Counted from the first letter of the stretch, positions 42,389 to 51,515 are shown. The stretch: DNA of 64,000 nt from Marinobacter sp. ELB17 (GCF_000169375.1 NZ_AAXY01000016.1:1-64000); one strand, 5' to 3'. Program-made: numbers and translations. The notes: a model not told the origin generated them from the letters alone.

Positions 42389-43970
42389 TTATCGAAAAGT
42401 TAAACCCTTCATCTGGGTGCAGTTCGAAGGCCAAAGTAGAAGTTTTGTCCCTGTCGACCTAGTTCCACTGTTGGTTGTTGGAAGCCGCTACCAGAACAAA
42501 GAAAGGATTCCCGAGACAGGCACTGATGCGCACCAGTTCAAAGTAACCGGTGAACCGACGGCAGTGGCCTCTGAGTCAGGTGAAAACTGGATGCATTTTG
42601 ATAATGAGGATGGATCCACTGTCCGGGTGCGTCAACTAGAGTTGGCTCGGTGCCTTTTTCTTCACAATCATCATCTGACGAGAACTGCATTCCGCCCAAA
42701 CGGCTTGAAAGGGTTGGCGCACCCATTAATAGATGGCAAAACGACAGTTATCAAGTTTTCGTCTTTGGCGGACTACCCGCTGTCGAACCTCAGGTCGAAA
42801 TCAGCATTGCAGCATCTTGCGTGGATTTTGTTGGATGACGATGCCCGTCGCAGTTTTGACTCAATCCTAGTTGGCTTGATGAGTTCGCCAAAGGAGCTCT
42901 GGAATTTCCGTTTCGCGCCACCGAACATGAAAAACTGGGAGATATCCGGGTCGGGATACTACAGTTCGTCAGATGATAAGAACTTCACAGTTAATGAAAT
43001 CACAGGTTTTGATAATCCCACACGGTACCGTTTCAACGAGATATTAGTTGATCATCCCAGATTTAAGCAACTTCTCCCGAAAAAGCCCGAAAGTGGAAAG
43101 CGTCCAATTGTGCAACGCGGAGACCCTGACCCCCTTCTGGACCTAGGCTATGAGCCGGAACTTGGTAGGCGATTAGACCAAGTGACCGACCAACGATTTA
43201 CTTTCTCATTCGATAAAAGCTTGCAGGTGAAGGTCCGTGTGAACGGCCAGACTTTTCGGATAAAACCGCGCGTAGATCCCGAGTCAGTGCCAATCAGCGA
43301 AACCACTAGTCCGGGTCATGCGGATGAAAGAGGAACTGGTCGGGAGCTGGATCATGGTATCAACAGATCTGAAAGCGATGACCACTATCTCGTTAAGCTT
43401 AATGATGCGCAGCCGTCAGATAGGTTTAGTTTTTTTGAGGGTGTGGTGAGCAGGTTAACTAAGCGACCGAATTTCAGCCTCATTGAATTGGGGTGCTATT
43501 CTTTACCCCCGACAAGAACTAATCGGCATGCTGTTTGCGATACGTATAATGGTGAGCGAGTTCAATGCTACGTTGCTTGGATAGAGTGCCGGTCTATTCT
43601 TATTGCTATCATTGAGGTTGATACGGAGAGCATGATACACGATCGCTCACTGAGCAATCTGATCGTAAGTTTTGACCAAGATGCCGACGCAAAGCACCTT
43701 ATCGATCTGTTTCTTCAATCATGCTCTGACGAAGGTGTTCACTGGAAGGCTTCGCGGATACAAGCCTACAGCGCCGCATGGGGGACCAGCAACCACCCCG
43801 ATCGAAACGTAAAAAAACGCCCCGCTCGAAATATAAAAGAGTCGTCTGACCAAAGGACTAAGGAAGATAAACAGTCCGTTCGAGTTGACCTCGAAACATA
43901 TGAGAAGCGATGGGTCTCAAATTTACACGGCGCAACACAAAAAGTAGCTCGTAATATGCGGCGTAAGTAA
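42360..43970 (+). CDS. tnsE: Tn7-type target selector TnsE
   Basis: TnsE directs Tn7 to replicating DNA and conjugating plasmids through the sliding clamp. Similarity to Tn7 TnsE is recognisable in QLELARCLFLHNHHLTRTAF and WNFRFAPPNMKNWEISGSGYYSSSDDKNF. The frame is open from ATG 42231, which would overlap tnsD by 158 bp. GTG 42360 gives 536 residues, close to Tn7 TnsE (538), and a 29-bp overlap, so I prefer it, without certainty. The C-terminus ends with a basic tail. Confidence 0.85.
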   Translation: MGGIQYRRVDYRKVKPFIWVQFEGQSRSFVPVDLVPLLVVGSRYQNKERIPETGTDAHQFKVTGEPTAVASESGENWMHFDNEDGSTVRVRQLELARCLFLHNHHLTRTAFRPNGLKGLAHPLIDGKTTVIKFSSLADYPLSNLRSKSALQHLAWILLDDDARRSFDSILVGLMSSPKELWNFRFAPPNMKNWEISGSGYYSSSDDKNFTVNEITGFDNPTRYRFNEILVDHPRFKQLLPKKPESGKRPIVQRGDPDPLLDLGYEPELGRRLDQVTDQRFTFSFDKSLQVKVRVNGQTFRIKPRVDPESVPISETTSPGHADERGTGRELDHGINRSESDDHYLVKLNDAQPSDRFSFFEGVVSRLTKRPNFSLIELGCYSLPPTRTNRHAVCDTYNGERVQCYVAWIECRSILIAIIEVDTESMIHDRSLSNLIVSFDQDADAKHLIDLFLQSCSDEGVHWKASRIQAYSAAWGTSNHPDRNVKKRPARNIKESSDQRTKEDKQSVRVDLETYEKRWVSNLHGATQKVARNMRRK

Positions 43971-43987
43971 CCTTTTTTTGGCCGGTC

Positions 43988-44206
43988 TCAGGAGAAAACT
44001 CCGTGTTCGAGCCGACCGATTAGGTCTCGTACCTGCTGAATACCTTCCTTGGTTGCAATTAGGTCATTTGGTTTTCTGTGGCCCAGCCCACGGACGGGCG
44101 TCGAGAGCCAGTGTTCGGCGGCTTCCTGATCCCCTTCGAACAGCGCGACGGCCTCCGCAATAGCCTTTGTGCGTAGGATGTTCAGATCCATGTCGTTTTG
44201 GCTCAT
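43988..44206 (-). CDS. DUF2384 (MbcA/ParS/Xre-type) antitoxin-like protein, probably truncated
   Basis: The 72-residue product contains the C-terminal toxin-binding domain of Xre/MbcA/ParS antitoxins: AVALFEGDQEAAEHWLSTPVRGLGHRKPNDLIATKEGIQQVRDLIGRLEHGVFS. The frame is open upstream (residues such as LTEHIADIAGSRLRKGKPT) to a stop near 44300 but without another ATG, so the N-terminal DNA-binding half is missing or short. No RES-domain toxin gene is adjacent. Probably a remnant. Confidence 0.65.
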   Translation of the reverse strand: MSQNDMDLNILRTKAIAEAVALFEGDQEAAEHWLSTPVRGLGHRKPNDLIATKEGIQQVRDLIGRLEHGVFS

Positions 44207-44536
44207 GGTGGGCTTCCCCTTGCGAAGGCGTGAGCCGGCAATGTCAGCGATGTGCTCGGTCAGTATTGCACATAGTGCTTTCGATACCGAGTTCGTATTG
44301 AGTTATCTTTTAGGGGCGAAAACTGGGATGCCTATACGAGAATTGTCATCGAGTTGGGGGTAGACTATAGACATAAGCTGAACACGTTGGATATGCTCAG
44401 ATACTGCGATAAAGCTCAATCTATAATATGGAATTTTTGACCCTTCTTGTCAAAATTTTGAAAAAGTTAAGAAAATCTAGCTCACGAGCCAAAATTATTA
44501 AAGTTATACAATATAGTTAATTGAATTAACCAAATT
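44207..44536. other. AT-rich gap upstream of the dCTP deaminase gene
   Basis: No convincing ORF. The 44400-44536 part is strongly AT-rich and would carry the promoter of the deaminase gene. AvcD-type deaminases elsewhere are controlled by a small RNA encoded just upstream, so this is where one would be expected; I cannot see a definite one. Confidence 0.4.
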
Positions 44537-45997
44537 ATGGCGGACACTATGGTTGAGTACGCAAAAGATTGCGAGCTGGTGATCGGTCTTGCAAGTCCGG
44601 TGGGCGTCAATCATGACGATGTAGAAAGTAGGCTTAAAGATATTTTTGGACAGTTTAATTATCATGTTAACTATATTCATTTAAGCGAGCTTGTGGCTAA
44701 ACACTTTGAAATGCGTCCGTGCAAAGATCTTAATGAAATTGAAAGACTTGATTGGGCGATGAAAACTGGAACTGAATTGCGGAATAGATATGATAGGGGT
44801 GATCTTTATGCCCTAATGGCTATGGATGAAATAAATTTAGAACGTACTTCTGAAAATCAAACAGTGTTGCCGAGAAAACGCACTGTTCATGTTATCCGAT
44901 CATTAAAGCATGCTGAAGAAGTCAATACATTAAGACAAGTATACGGACAAGGATTTTTCTTGCTAGGAATATCCGCTAGCACGGAGAGCAAAAAGCATTA
45001 TTTACGAGAATTAAAAGGAGTAGAAAGCGAGAGTGAGCTTGATAGGCTTATTCAGAGAGATGACAAAGAAAGTGATAAGCTCGGCCAACAAACAAGAAAT
45101 GTATTCCAATTAGCAGATGCATTTGCAACAACAGATGACAACATCCGTTTATCGAAGCAAATAGGGAGAATTGTTGATTTAATATTTTCCCATCCTTATC
45201 AGCCACCTACAGAGGAAGAGTATGCCATGTTTATGGCATATGCCGCGTCGCTACGGTCCGCAGATTTGTCTAGACAAGTAGGGGCGGTGCTTACAAATAA
45301 AATGGGCGATATTGTTTCTACTGGCGCTAACGATGTTCCAAAGTTTGGGGGTGGCTTATATTGGCCGGGTGAAGATGATTGTAGAGACTATGTACGTAAA
45401 TGTGATTCTAACGAAATGCAGCGAAATGAGATCATGGAAGATGTAATAAAGTCTATTGTCGGTAAAGATATTGGTGAAGACGAGGTTGAAGAATATAAGT
45501 TAAAGCTTTCAAAAACCAGAATCGGTGACCTTACCGAGTTCGGTAGAGCTGTTCATGCTGAAATGGATGCATTGTTACAAGCATCCAGAAATGGAATATC
45601 GATTAGGGATGCTAAATTGTATACCACAACTTTCCCCTGTCATAATTGTGCGAAGCATATTGTTGTAGCCGGGATAAAGGAAGTTGTTTACATTGAGCCA
45701 TATCCAAAAAGTTTTGCGACTACACTGCATGATGATTCGATTAATAACTCGGAAAGCCCGGTCCTAAATAAAGTAAACTTTAGGCAGTTTGTTGGGATTG
45801 GGCCTAGAAAATTTATTGATTTGTTTTCAATGAATTTAGGTAATGGTAGGAAAATTAAAAGAAAAGATAAGGGCGCAATAGTTAGTTGGAGTAGAGGAGC
45901 AGCGGAATTAAGAATACCAATGTCACCGCTATCCTACTTAGAATCTGAAACAGATAATGTGAATCTATTCGCTAGATTAGTAAGGGGGCAGGAATGA
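44537..45997 (+). CDS. anti-phage dCTP deaminase (AvcD-like)
   Basis: The family depletes dCTP/dCMP during phage infection. The 486-residue protein has the N-terminal P-loop-like region ELVIGLASPVGVNHDDVESRL, which lacks the classical GK[ST] as in relatives, and a C-terminal deaminase domain. The domain shows the zinc ligands HAEMDALLQ and TTFPCHNCAKHIVVAGIKEVVYIEPYPKSFA; the glutamate of HAE is the catalytic acid. Codon use is far more AT-rich than the host core, suggesting recent transfer. It overlaps a 50-residue ORF by 4 bp. Confidence 0.85.
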   Translation: MADTMVEYAKDCELVIGLASPVGVNHDDVESRLKDIFGQFNYHVNYIHLSELVAKHFEMRPCKDLNEIERLDWAMKTGTELRNRYDRGDLYALMAMDEINLERTSENQTVLPRKRTVHVIRSLKHAEEVNTLRQVYGQGFFLLGISASTESKKHYLRELKGVESESELDRLIQRDDKESDKLGQQTRNVFQLADAFATTDDNIRLSKQIGRIVDLIFSHPYQPPTEEEYAMFMAYAASLRSADLSRQVGAVLTNKMGDIVSTGANDVPKFGGGLYWPGEDDCRDYVRKCDSNEMQRNEIMEDVIKSIVGKDIGEDEVEEYKLKLSKTRIGDLTEFGRAVHAEMDALLQASRNGISIRDAKLYTTTFPCHNCAKHIVVAGIKEVVYIEPYPKSFATTLHDDSINNSESPVLNKVNFRQFVGIGPRKFIDLFSMNLGNGRKIKRKDKGAIVSWSRGAAELRIPMSPLSYLESETDNVNLFARLVRGQE

Positions 45998-46146
45998 GTG
46001 AAAATGAACTGATTAAAAAGAATCACCAAAGAGCTCAGGATATTGTGAATTCTTGGCCATCATGGAAGCGCGAGTTCTCAAAAGTCCATTGCTCTTCAAA
46101 CGGAAAAGAAACGAACGATCAATTGGTTAAGGTAAAAAAACCGTAA
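45994..46146 (+). CDS. 50-residue ORF coupled to the dCTP deaminase
   Basis: The ATG at 45994 overlaps the deaminase stop (ATGA), with GGGGGCAGGA upstream as ribosome-binding site. The product begins MSENELIKKNHQRAQDIVNSW and continues PSWKREFSK, a polar helical peptide with a conserved-looking SWPSWK motif. Translational coupling argues it is real. It could be an accessory or regulatory peptide of the deaminase; no function is known to me. Confidence 0.6.
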   Translation: MSENELIKKNHQRAQDIVNSWPSWKREFSKVHCSSNGKETNDQLVKVKKP

Positions 46147-46478
46147 TAATAACAAGGACAGGGACGTCTGTTATTTTTTCGTAGTTGACTACTGGTAAGG
46201 TTTTTTGTGACTGAATAAAAACTTGATATACTGTCCGAAATTAGTAAATTACTACAATTACCGTAACTGCATGGTTATCATAATTTACTTAAAGCACGGA
46301 TTTATCGATATCCAGGTTTAGCCGAAACAGGTTCTACGAAAGGGGGTTCACCCCCTCTTCAAAATCTTGCCTCTCCAATGGAGAAGCTAAAATATGACTA
46401 GATTCTGGGCAGTGAGGAAAGCTCACGTTGATTATTAATTGTCTTTTGGTCCGCACTGATCTTGTTTTGAGGCGTCTT
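46147..46478. other. gap with a small hairpin
   Basis: No ORF supported. AGGGGGTTCACCCCCT (46341-46356) forms a 6-bp G:C-rich stem; it could end transcription from either convergent gene but lacks a clear T tract on the + strand. Confidence 0.4.
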
Positions 46479-48860
46479 CTAAATTGAAAGACCAATAACA
46501 TAAACCGACCGAACTTGGTGGTCATATCTTGGGCAGCTTGATCGAGCCAATAGCCTTTGGACTTGCGCATCATGGAAGCCGCCGTCAGGACTCCAAATTT
46601 TCAATGAATTCTTTGCTAGGTGATCTCCGAGTCCTTCAATCTGATCATTAACGTCTTTCGTTTGACCTGACAATTGAGTCAATTTTTCGAAATCTCGATC
46701 ATTTGTTAAAACCATGTTATCTATCGTCTTTAGAAGATGTCTAAATGAAGCGAAATGGCTCCGAGATTTCTGCAGCGTGTTCAAAAACTGATAGTCGATA
46801 GGAATCAGAGTTAGTTGATCTAGAACAGTATTCCAAGGATAACTGACGATGCCCTGTTTTCGATGCTGCGCACCCCTCAATTGTCGCCATCTTGAACCAC
46901 TGTCAGTTACCAATACCGAGCCAGTGACCTGCGCAACAAACAATGACATCTCGTAATTCGGTGCCAATCTATACTGAATAAACTGTCCGCTTTTGACAGT
47001 GCCCACGCTTTGCAAAATCATCAGCGGTGAAGCTTCGGCATTGCTCTCCAATTCAGAAACCATCCCTGTTGCCTCCAAATTGGATAATCCGAACTGATCG
47101 ATAAGCATCTGAATCTTCACTTCCGTGGGCATCATTGCTGTCGAGTTCAATATGTCCTCGGTCATTAAGCCGAACGCCAATTGCCTATCTTCCTCACACA
47201 CAATATCTTCGCTCTTACCTCGCGCTCTCGCCATTTCCATGAACGCGCCCATCAAATCGAGATCGAATTCACTTGGATCAGGTATTAGGTTTACCAAGCC
47301 GCGCTCAATAAATGGCTCAATTTCAAGCATAAAGAGAAAATCCTTTAGTGCCTGATATTTGTATGATCCTGGTGATTCTGTTGGGCTAAATTCTGGCCGA
47401 ACGTTATTCGGGTTAGTTATTGGCATCTCTATCAAAAATTCATCGAATACCGATGCCATAGGCAGCGCATGTGTGCGAATGATTCGAACGTCTAGTGGTC
47501 CTGTATAAAGCCCCCGAAATTTGCCATCGGGTTTTGACAGGAGTGAGTAGATATCGGTCTGACGTGGCCATAATACTGAATAAAAGCCGTAAATCTTTGA
47601 GATCTGTTCTTCAGATAGCTCACGTCTGACATCTACCCAAGTTTTACCGCTGTCGAGTCTAAGAACACTGCGGATACAGTTGCAAAATGCTAGGTTTCGT
47701 TCTCGAATACTTAGTACGTTCCACGTGGCTCGCAGGTTTACAGGAACATTCCTGCAGCAATTCTTGTACTTTTTGGCACTACCACAGCCACAATGGTTAT
47801 TGCGGCCAATTTTATTCTCATCAGTGTTTTTACTTAAAAATTCATTTTGTGGTGTTGTTCGACCAAACGCATCTTGATAGTGAACAGAACCATCTTCGGA
47901 TCCGGCATAAATTTCGCCACCAAATCTGTATAGTTCCTCTGCTGGCGGCAGAAGAACCTGCTGGATATGAGACCAGTCGTAAGTTACATTTTTTTCAGGA
48001 TAAAGCCATTCCTCTTTACCTGCAGCTATAGATGATTGGGCTCTGCTTTTGATGACGTGGTTAATCTGAGTGACTTCATCGGCCGTAAGCCTTCGAGTAT
48101 TAATAAACTCGATGGTTTTGACCATGCTTTGGTGGAACCGGGTTGCGTTGGTTCGTTGCTCTAATGGATTAGCGTTGTCTGGGTCTTGAGCAAATTCAAG
48201 GTTTGTTAAAATCAGACAGCGATTCTTATCCAATGGAAATATTGTTTGTGAGCCCTTCAGGGAAATATCAGGGTCATTAGGATATTTGCATAATTCTGAC
48301 TCTGGGGGGCAGGCGTAGTTGTAGACAGTGACAGGATGATCCGAAACAATAAATTTAACATCTGAGTCGTCGGCAGATACCAGCTCTCGGACCCCCTCAA
48401 CCCATAGAGTACAGTGTATGGATCTAAGCGACTGCATCTCCATCATTAGTTGCAGCTGGCTTAGTTCCGGATATTTACTCTTAATCCAGTCCAGTCCTTT
48501 TGGTGATCGGAGTTTTTGTGCGTCTAAATAAATGAATAGATCCTGGAACGAACGATGCCATTGAGATTGGTCGTTGGTTAGAAATGCGCGAATGGCTTTT
48601 GAACCGCTGTCGTCGATAGGGCCGAAGAGCCTCTGTTCAATTTCATCGTTTAGGTTTTCGCCGAAGAATGTTGAGTAGAGGTCTTTTTCATAAAACCGTT
48701 GAGCGGCTGTCTGCCATTTCGTTGAAGGAGATTTCTTGATGCTGCCGTCTGGTAGCTCTATGTCTCGGTTTTTGAGATGGCAAAGCTGATTGCTTCGCTC
48801 ATCCATAAACCCTTTCTGATACCACTGTGGTACGAAGTGATTGTCCCTTGTCTTATTCAT
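46479..48860 (-). CDS. DUF4238 protein with central SEC-C zinc motif
   Basis: ATG 48860 gives 793 residues. The N-terminus NKTRDNHFVPQWYQKGFMDERSNQLCHL is typical of DUF4238, which has a D/E-rich, possibly nuclease-like core (FIVSDHPVTVYN). A SEC-C zinc motif follows at ~355-371 (GRNNHCGCGSAKKYKNCC), then a long C-terminal region without a recognised domain. DUF4238 genes are common in defence-rich islands, but the function is not established. It is convergent with the deaminase gene. Confidence 0.75.
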   Translation of the reverse strand: MNKTRDNHFVPQWYQKGFMDERSNQLCHLKNRDIELPDGSIKKSPSTKWQTAAQRFYEKDLYSTFFGENLNDEIEQRLFGPIDDSGSKAIRAFLTNDQSQWHRSFQDLFIYLDAQKLRSPKGLDWIKSKYPELSQLQLMMEMQSLRSIHCTLWVEGVRELVSADDSDVKFIVSDHPVTVYNYACPPESELCKYPNDPDISLKGSQTIFPLDKNRCLILTNLEFAQDPDNANPLEQRTNATRFHQSMVKTIEFINTRRLTADEVTQINHVIKSRAQSSIAAGKEEWLYPEKNVTYDWSHIQQVLLPPAEELYRFGGEIYAGSEDGSVHYQDAFGRTTPQNEFLSKNTDENKIGRNNHCGCGSAKKYKNCCRNVPVNLRATWNVLSIRERNLAFCNCIRSVLRLDSGKTWVDVRRELSEEQISKIYGFYSVLWPRQTDIYSLLSKPDGKFRGLYTGPLDVRIIRTHALPMASVFDEFLIEMPITNPNNVRPEFSPTESPGSYKYQALKDFLFMLEIEPFIERGLVNLIPDPSEFDLDLMGAFMEMARARGKSEDIVCEEDRQLAFGLMTEDILNSTAMMPTEVKIQMLIDQFGLSNLEATGMVSELESNAEASPLMILQSVGTVKSGQFIQYRLAPNYEMSLFVAQVTGSVLVTDSGSRWRQLRGAQHRKQGIVSYPWNTVLDQLTLIPIDYQFLNTLQKSRSHFASFRHLLKTIDNMVLTNDRDFEKLTQLSGQTKDVNDQIEGLGDHLAKNSLKIWSPDGGFHDAQVQRLLARSSCPRYDHQVRSVYVIGLSI

Positions 48861-49331
48861 AAGATCACGCACCAATCAATAGTTGCCGAACAAGCAGAGC
48901 CTAACAGAATACAAAGAACGTTGTGCAAAACGCCTAATTATGGAGCGTTAATTAACTTCTCCCGACGGGCCAAGTTAATTGTTGCACCATAGCCTAATCA
49001 AGTTGAATTAAGTGCCCGTTAAAAATGGAGGGATTACCGCATGACCTCTCAGTATCTATTGGACTACGCCGCCAGGGCCACAGCTTCCGGGCGACGTACG
49101 AGGATAAAGTAATGTCGAGATATGAGCCGTAACAGCTATTCAGGTTGGCGAGGAGCCTCATCACCAACGAACATTAAAATTGTTATAGCCATCATGAGAT
49201 GGCTCCTGATTGTATTTAATCAAATTAGTCTGCAGATATCGTTTTTTCCAGCCTTCGGGGTATGGAGGTCCAGATCAAAAGGAACTGCAGGTTGCCACTC
49301 TCGGGATCAAGACGGGCGGGAAGTTATCGGA
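48861..49331. other. gap between DUF4238 and TIGR02391-like genes
   Basis: Nothing coding is supported. The promoter of the DUF4238 gene should lie at the left of this stretch. A TTAATTAACTT / AAGTTAATT inverted repeat is present around 48950-48980. Confidence 0.4.
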
Positions 49332-50195
49332 TCAATCGGCACCGCCGCTCTCATTTCTGAACTTAGCCTCAGATTCGAGTATGAAGAGCTGGTTGAGCAA
49401 CAAAAATTCCCTCAAATCGTCCGCTAAATGCTCTCGTTTCTCGTTATGCGCTCGATGGTTGCGGAAAGCTTGGAAAGCCGCAATGAATAGCTGCGCCCTT
49501 CCGAATTGCTCGGTTGCGTGCATACTGGGCCAATGCAGAGTAGAACCTTTCCCTTTATTAGAAAGGAAAGCCTCTGACATTAACTTCGAGTTGCTTTCCT
49601 CTGAGCCCCCCAGTCTAAGCCGTATCAGATCCTCTAAACGTCTGTAACCTTTAAGAATTACGTTGTCGGGTTCTGCCTCAAAGCGAACAGCTAGGTCAAC
49701 AAGGCGAGGATCTAAAATTGAAAAAGGAACCGATGTTGGAAATAGGCGGGCTAATCTAGAATCATCCCGATCCCCCAGACCATATTGATGATATATATAG
49801 TCACGCCACCGCTGCGGGCGAAGTGGTCGGCTCGCCTCCAATACCTCCATATCCTTATTCGAAAGACACGATGCGTTCAGCCGGTCCATGATAGCCTGAT
49901 CGACATAAAACTCGTCGATTTCTTCGCAATGACGATCAAGGAGGTACAGCGCGTCTGCTAGCCCTTTCGGCCCCTCACCGGGATAACCAGAACTGAATCC
50001 GGACTTCACAGCGATGACATCAGTTGCGCCCGTATGAAGTACGAAAGCATGATAGTTCTCTGCTGTTAGGACGTAAGCACGGCTTATACAGACACCAGCA
50101 TGGACCAACTGAACTATGGCCTTTACGCAATAAGACGTAATACCCGGCTCACCCAGATACTCAATGCCGGCATAAGAATCTAAATTTCGGAACAA
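49332..50195 (-). CDS. uncharacterised protein with TIGR02391/Ymh-like C-terminus
   Basis: The 287-residue product ends in a region resembling the TIGR02391 (Ymh) domain: RRLEDLIRLRLG...KLMSEAFLSNKGKGSTLHW...AQLFIAAFQAFRNHRAHNE, where the R-N-H-R-A-H stretch is characteristic. This resembles HEPN/abortive-infection-type proteins whose Rx4-6H motif is ribonuclease-like. The N-terminal ~180 residues are unrecognised. It is the last cargo gene before the right end. Confidence 0.65.
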   Translation of the reverse strand: MFRNLDSYAGIEYLGEPGITSYCVKAIVQLVHAGVCISRAYVLTAENYHAFVLHTGATDVIAVKSGFSSGYPGEGPKGLADALYLLDRHCEEIDEFYVDQAIMDRLNASCLSNKDMEVLEASRPLRPQRWRDYIYHQYGLGDRDDSRLARLFPTSVPFSILDPRLVDLAVRFEAEPDNVILKGYRRLEDLIRLRLGGSEESNSKLMSEAFLSNKGKGSTLHWPSMHATEQFGRAQLFIAAFQAFRNHRAHNEKREHLADDLREFLLLNQLFILESEAKFRNESGGAD

Positions 50196-50570
50196 AACGC
50201 TACTCCACTAGCTAAGGAGCCAACGCAAAGCATTAGCTGCGAGGTGTTCTTGAAGGAAGATCTCCAGATTGGCTACGAATCGACACGAACGCAACCCAAG
50301 AAACAATCAGCTATCATGAGGGAACAAAACCTCAATTTACCCAAACGCAATTGATGCAGTCGATTAGGTGAATGTTGCTAAGCTGAAAGTGGCTAAACTA
50401 TAAAGAGATAGATCAAATTTTGCCAAAAAATACGTAGGCCTAGTTGCCCAGGTCAGGGATATGCTTGCCGAATATGAGCGAAAGGTCAGGAAATACGCTT
50501 TTTCTAACTCTAGAGCTGCTCATGGTGAGTCGCCTGTTTAAGCGGAATAAAACTCGACCAGTTTTTAGAA
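50196..50570. other. subterminal non-coding region of the transposon
   Basis: No gene supported. A short open stretch near 50418-50541 could encode about 40 residues (including a DMLAEYERKVRKYAFSNSRAAHG segment), possibly the tail of a lost gene. Confidence 0.4.
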
Positions 50571-50571
50571 G

Positions 50572-50706
50572 TATCAAACTCTATTGGCATTGAGCTGGTC
50601 AGAGTAATTAGTTAATGGGTTGTAAAATATCAAACTTTAGAATTTTTTGAGTCCGAAAATGCGCGAAAATAACGCATTTTTTATCAAACTTTAATGTCCG
50701 CTGACA
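50572..50706 (-). repeat. right end with TnsB-type binding repeats
   Basis: TATCAAACT repeats at about 50572, 50629 and 50682 are inverted copies of the left-end motif. The terminal 26 bp (50681-50706) are the inverted repeat of 15474-15499 with one mismatch. Confidence 0.85.
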
Positions 50707-50711
50707 ATATC
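50707..50711. repeat. right target-site duplication ATATC
   Basis: Identical to 15469-15473; defines the outer limit of the young transposon. Confidence 0.88.
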
Positions 50712-50712
50712 T

Positions 50713-50759
50713 TGTGGGATCATAATAAAGTTGGTAACTTTGTAATAAAGTTGGTAACT
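50713..50759 (+). repeat. left end of a second, different Tn7-like family
   Basis: TGTGGG at 50713 is the classic Tn7-type terminus, followed by two 17-bp direct repeats (50723-50739 and 50743-50759, TAATAAAGTTGGTAACT) with 20-bp period. The preceding TATCT would be its target duplication, using the first T of a TGTCAG end then present. No tns genes of this family follow. Confidence 0.65.
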
Positions 50760-50849
50760 CACGAACGTTGTGGCAAAGTCAGGTCATTCTTTTCAGGAAT
50801 CTAGGGAATGACCGATTACGTTAAGTTATCCCGCGCCGGACGGTTTGAT

Positions 50850-50946
50850 GGGGTGAGTCAGGCAACCTGCCGGGGTGGCAGCTTTCGCGTGGAATGGGTG
50901 GCAGGCTTCGTCTGGAATCAGTGGCAACCTTGGCCTGGAATACGCA
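50850..50946 (+). repeat. IS21-family terminal repeat array
   Basis: Three ~23-bp imperfect repeats of the form GGTGGCAG-CTTCG-TGGAAT (50874-50895, 50896-50918, 50919-50941) end in TACGCA. Multiple terminal repeats of this kind occur at the ends of IS21-family elements. No istA or istB follows, so this is an orphan end. Confidence 0.6.
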
Positions 50947-51049
50947 CCTGGAACGGGCTTCAAAAAATGTGTCGCAGCTCGACTAAGGGCAAGTGGGTCG
51001 ATTTAAGGGCGTGTAGCAACAAGCAACTGGGGAACTTTAAGAGAAAGTG

Positions 51050-51515
51050 AAGCCATTCTTTAACCCTCTTAACGAAAAAATCCGTTCATTTGCCAGTTCC
51101 CGATCAGGAATCGCAGATAACGATTTTATGGATGAACTATAGCCTAAATCCGTGATTTGGCACGGCTCAACTGGCTCCTCAACCCTGCAATTGGAAGAGT
51201 TCTGTGTCTGCACCAATAGTATTGGCGCAATCGATAATCTAAAAATATAATTTCTACGCTTTCGGCCTGGCTCAGCGGTGTGTAGCTTTGACCATAACAA
51301 CAGTGTCCAGTGCATTTATCGTGACGAATTCCAGCATGAGCAGCTTGTGAAATTGGTGTCACGGGTGATGATTGCCAGTCAGCGACATTGGAACGTTGAG
51401 CAGTTTGAGGAATCTGTAGGAGACCAGAAACTGGGCTAGGTGTTGGCAACCGCTTCTTAGCGGAGAGTCGGCCCGGCGCGCACTAGGGTGGCTTGTGTCG
51501 GGTTCATCAGACCGT
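51050..51515. other. intergenic debris
   Basis: A + frame of about 60 codons at 51252-51438 (containing DEFQHEQLVKLVSRVMIASQ) without a start codon looks like the tail of a deleted gene. Nothing else was recognised. Confidence 0.35.

Larger units (their letters stand above)
15474..50706 (+). mobile_element. complete Tn7-like transposon in attTn7 (35,233 bp)
   Basis: The element begins TGTCAGAGGACATT, 25 bp after the glmS stop, and ends with the inverted copy AATGTCCGCTGACA. The 26-bp ends match at 25 of 26 positions and are bounded by ATATC on both sides. It carries tnsA, tnsB, tnsC at the left, tnsD and tnsE at 40799-43970, and two cargo blocks rich in defence genes. No cas gene or CRISPR array was seen, so targeting is expected through TnsD (glmS) and TnsE. 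All five tns genes are open, so the element looks young and possibly active. Confidence 0.93.

Noticed and set aside
49122..49647. + strand frames overlapping the TIGR02391-like gene
   Set aside because: No ribosome-binding site and no sensible protein pattern; antisense to a better gene.
15474..50706. CRISPR-associated transposon (CAST)
   Set aside because: Cargo between tnsC and a TniQ-family gene suggested it, but no cas gene or repeat-spacer array was seen, and TnsD of full length plus TnsE are present.
50808..51050. An 80-codon frame in the debris region
   Set aside because: Its sequence is made by translating the IS21-type terminal repeats (R-G-G-S-F, V-A-G-F), so it is not a gene.
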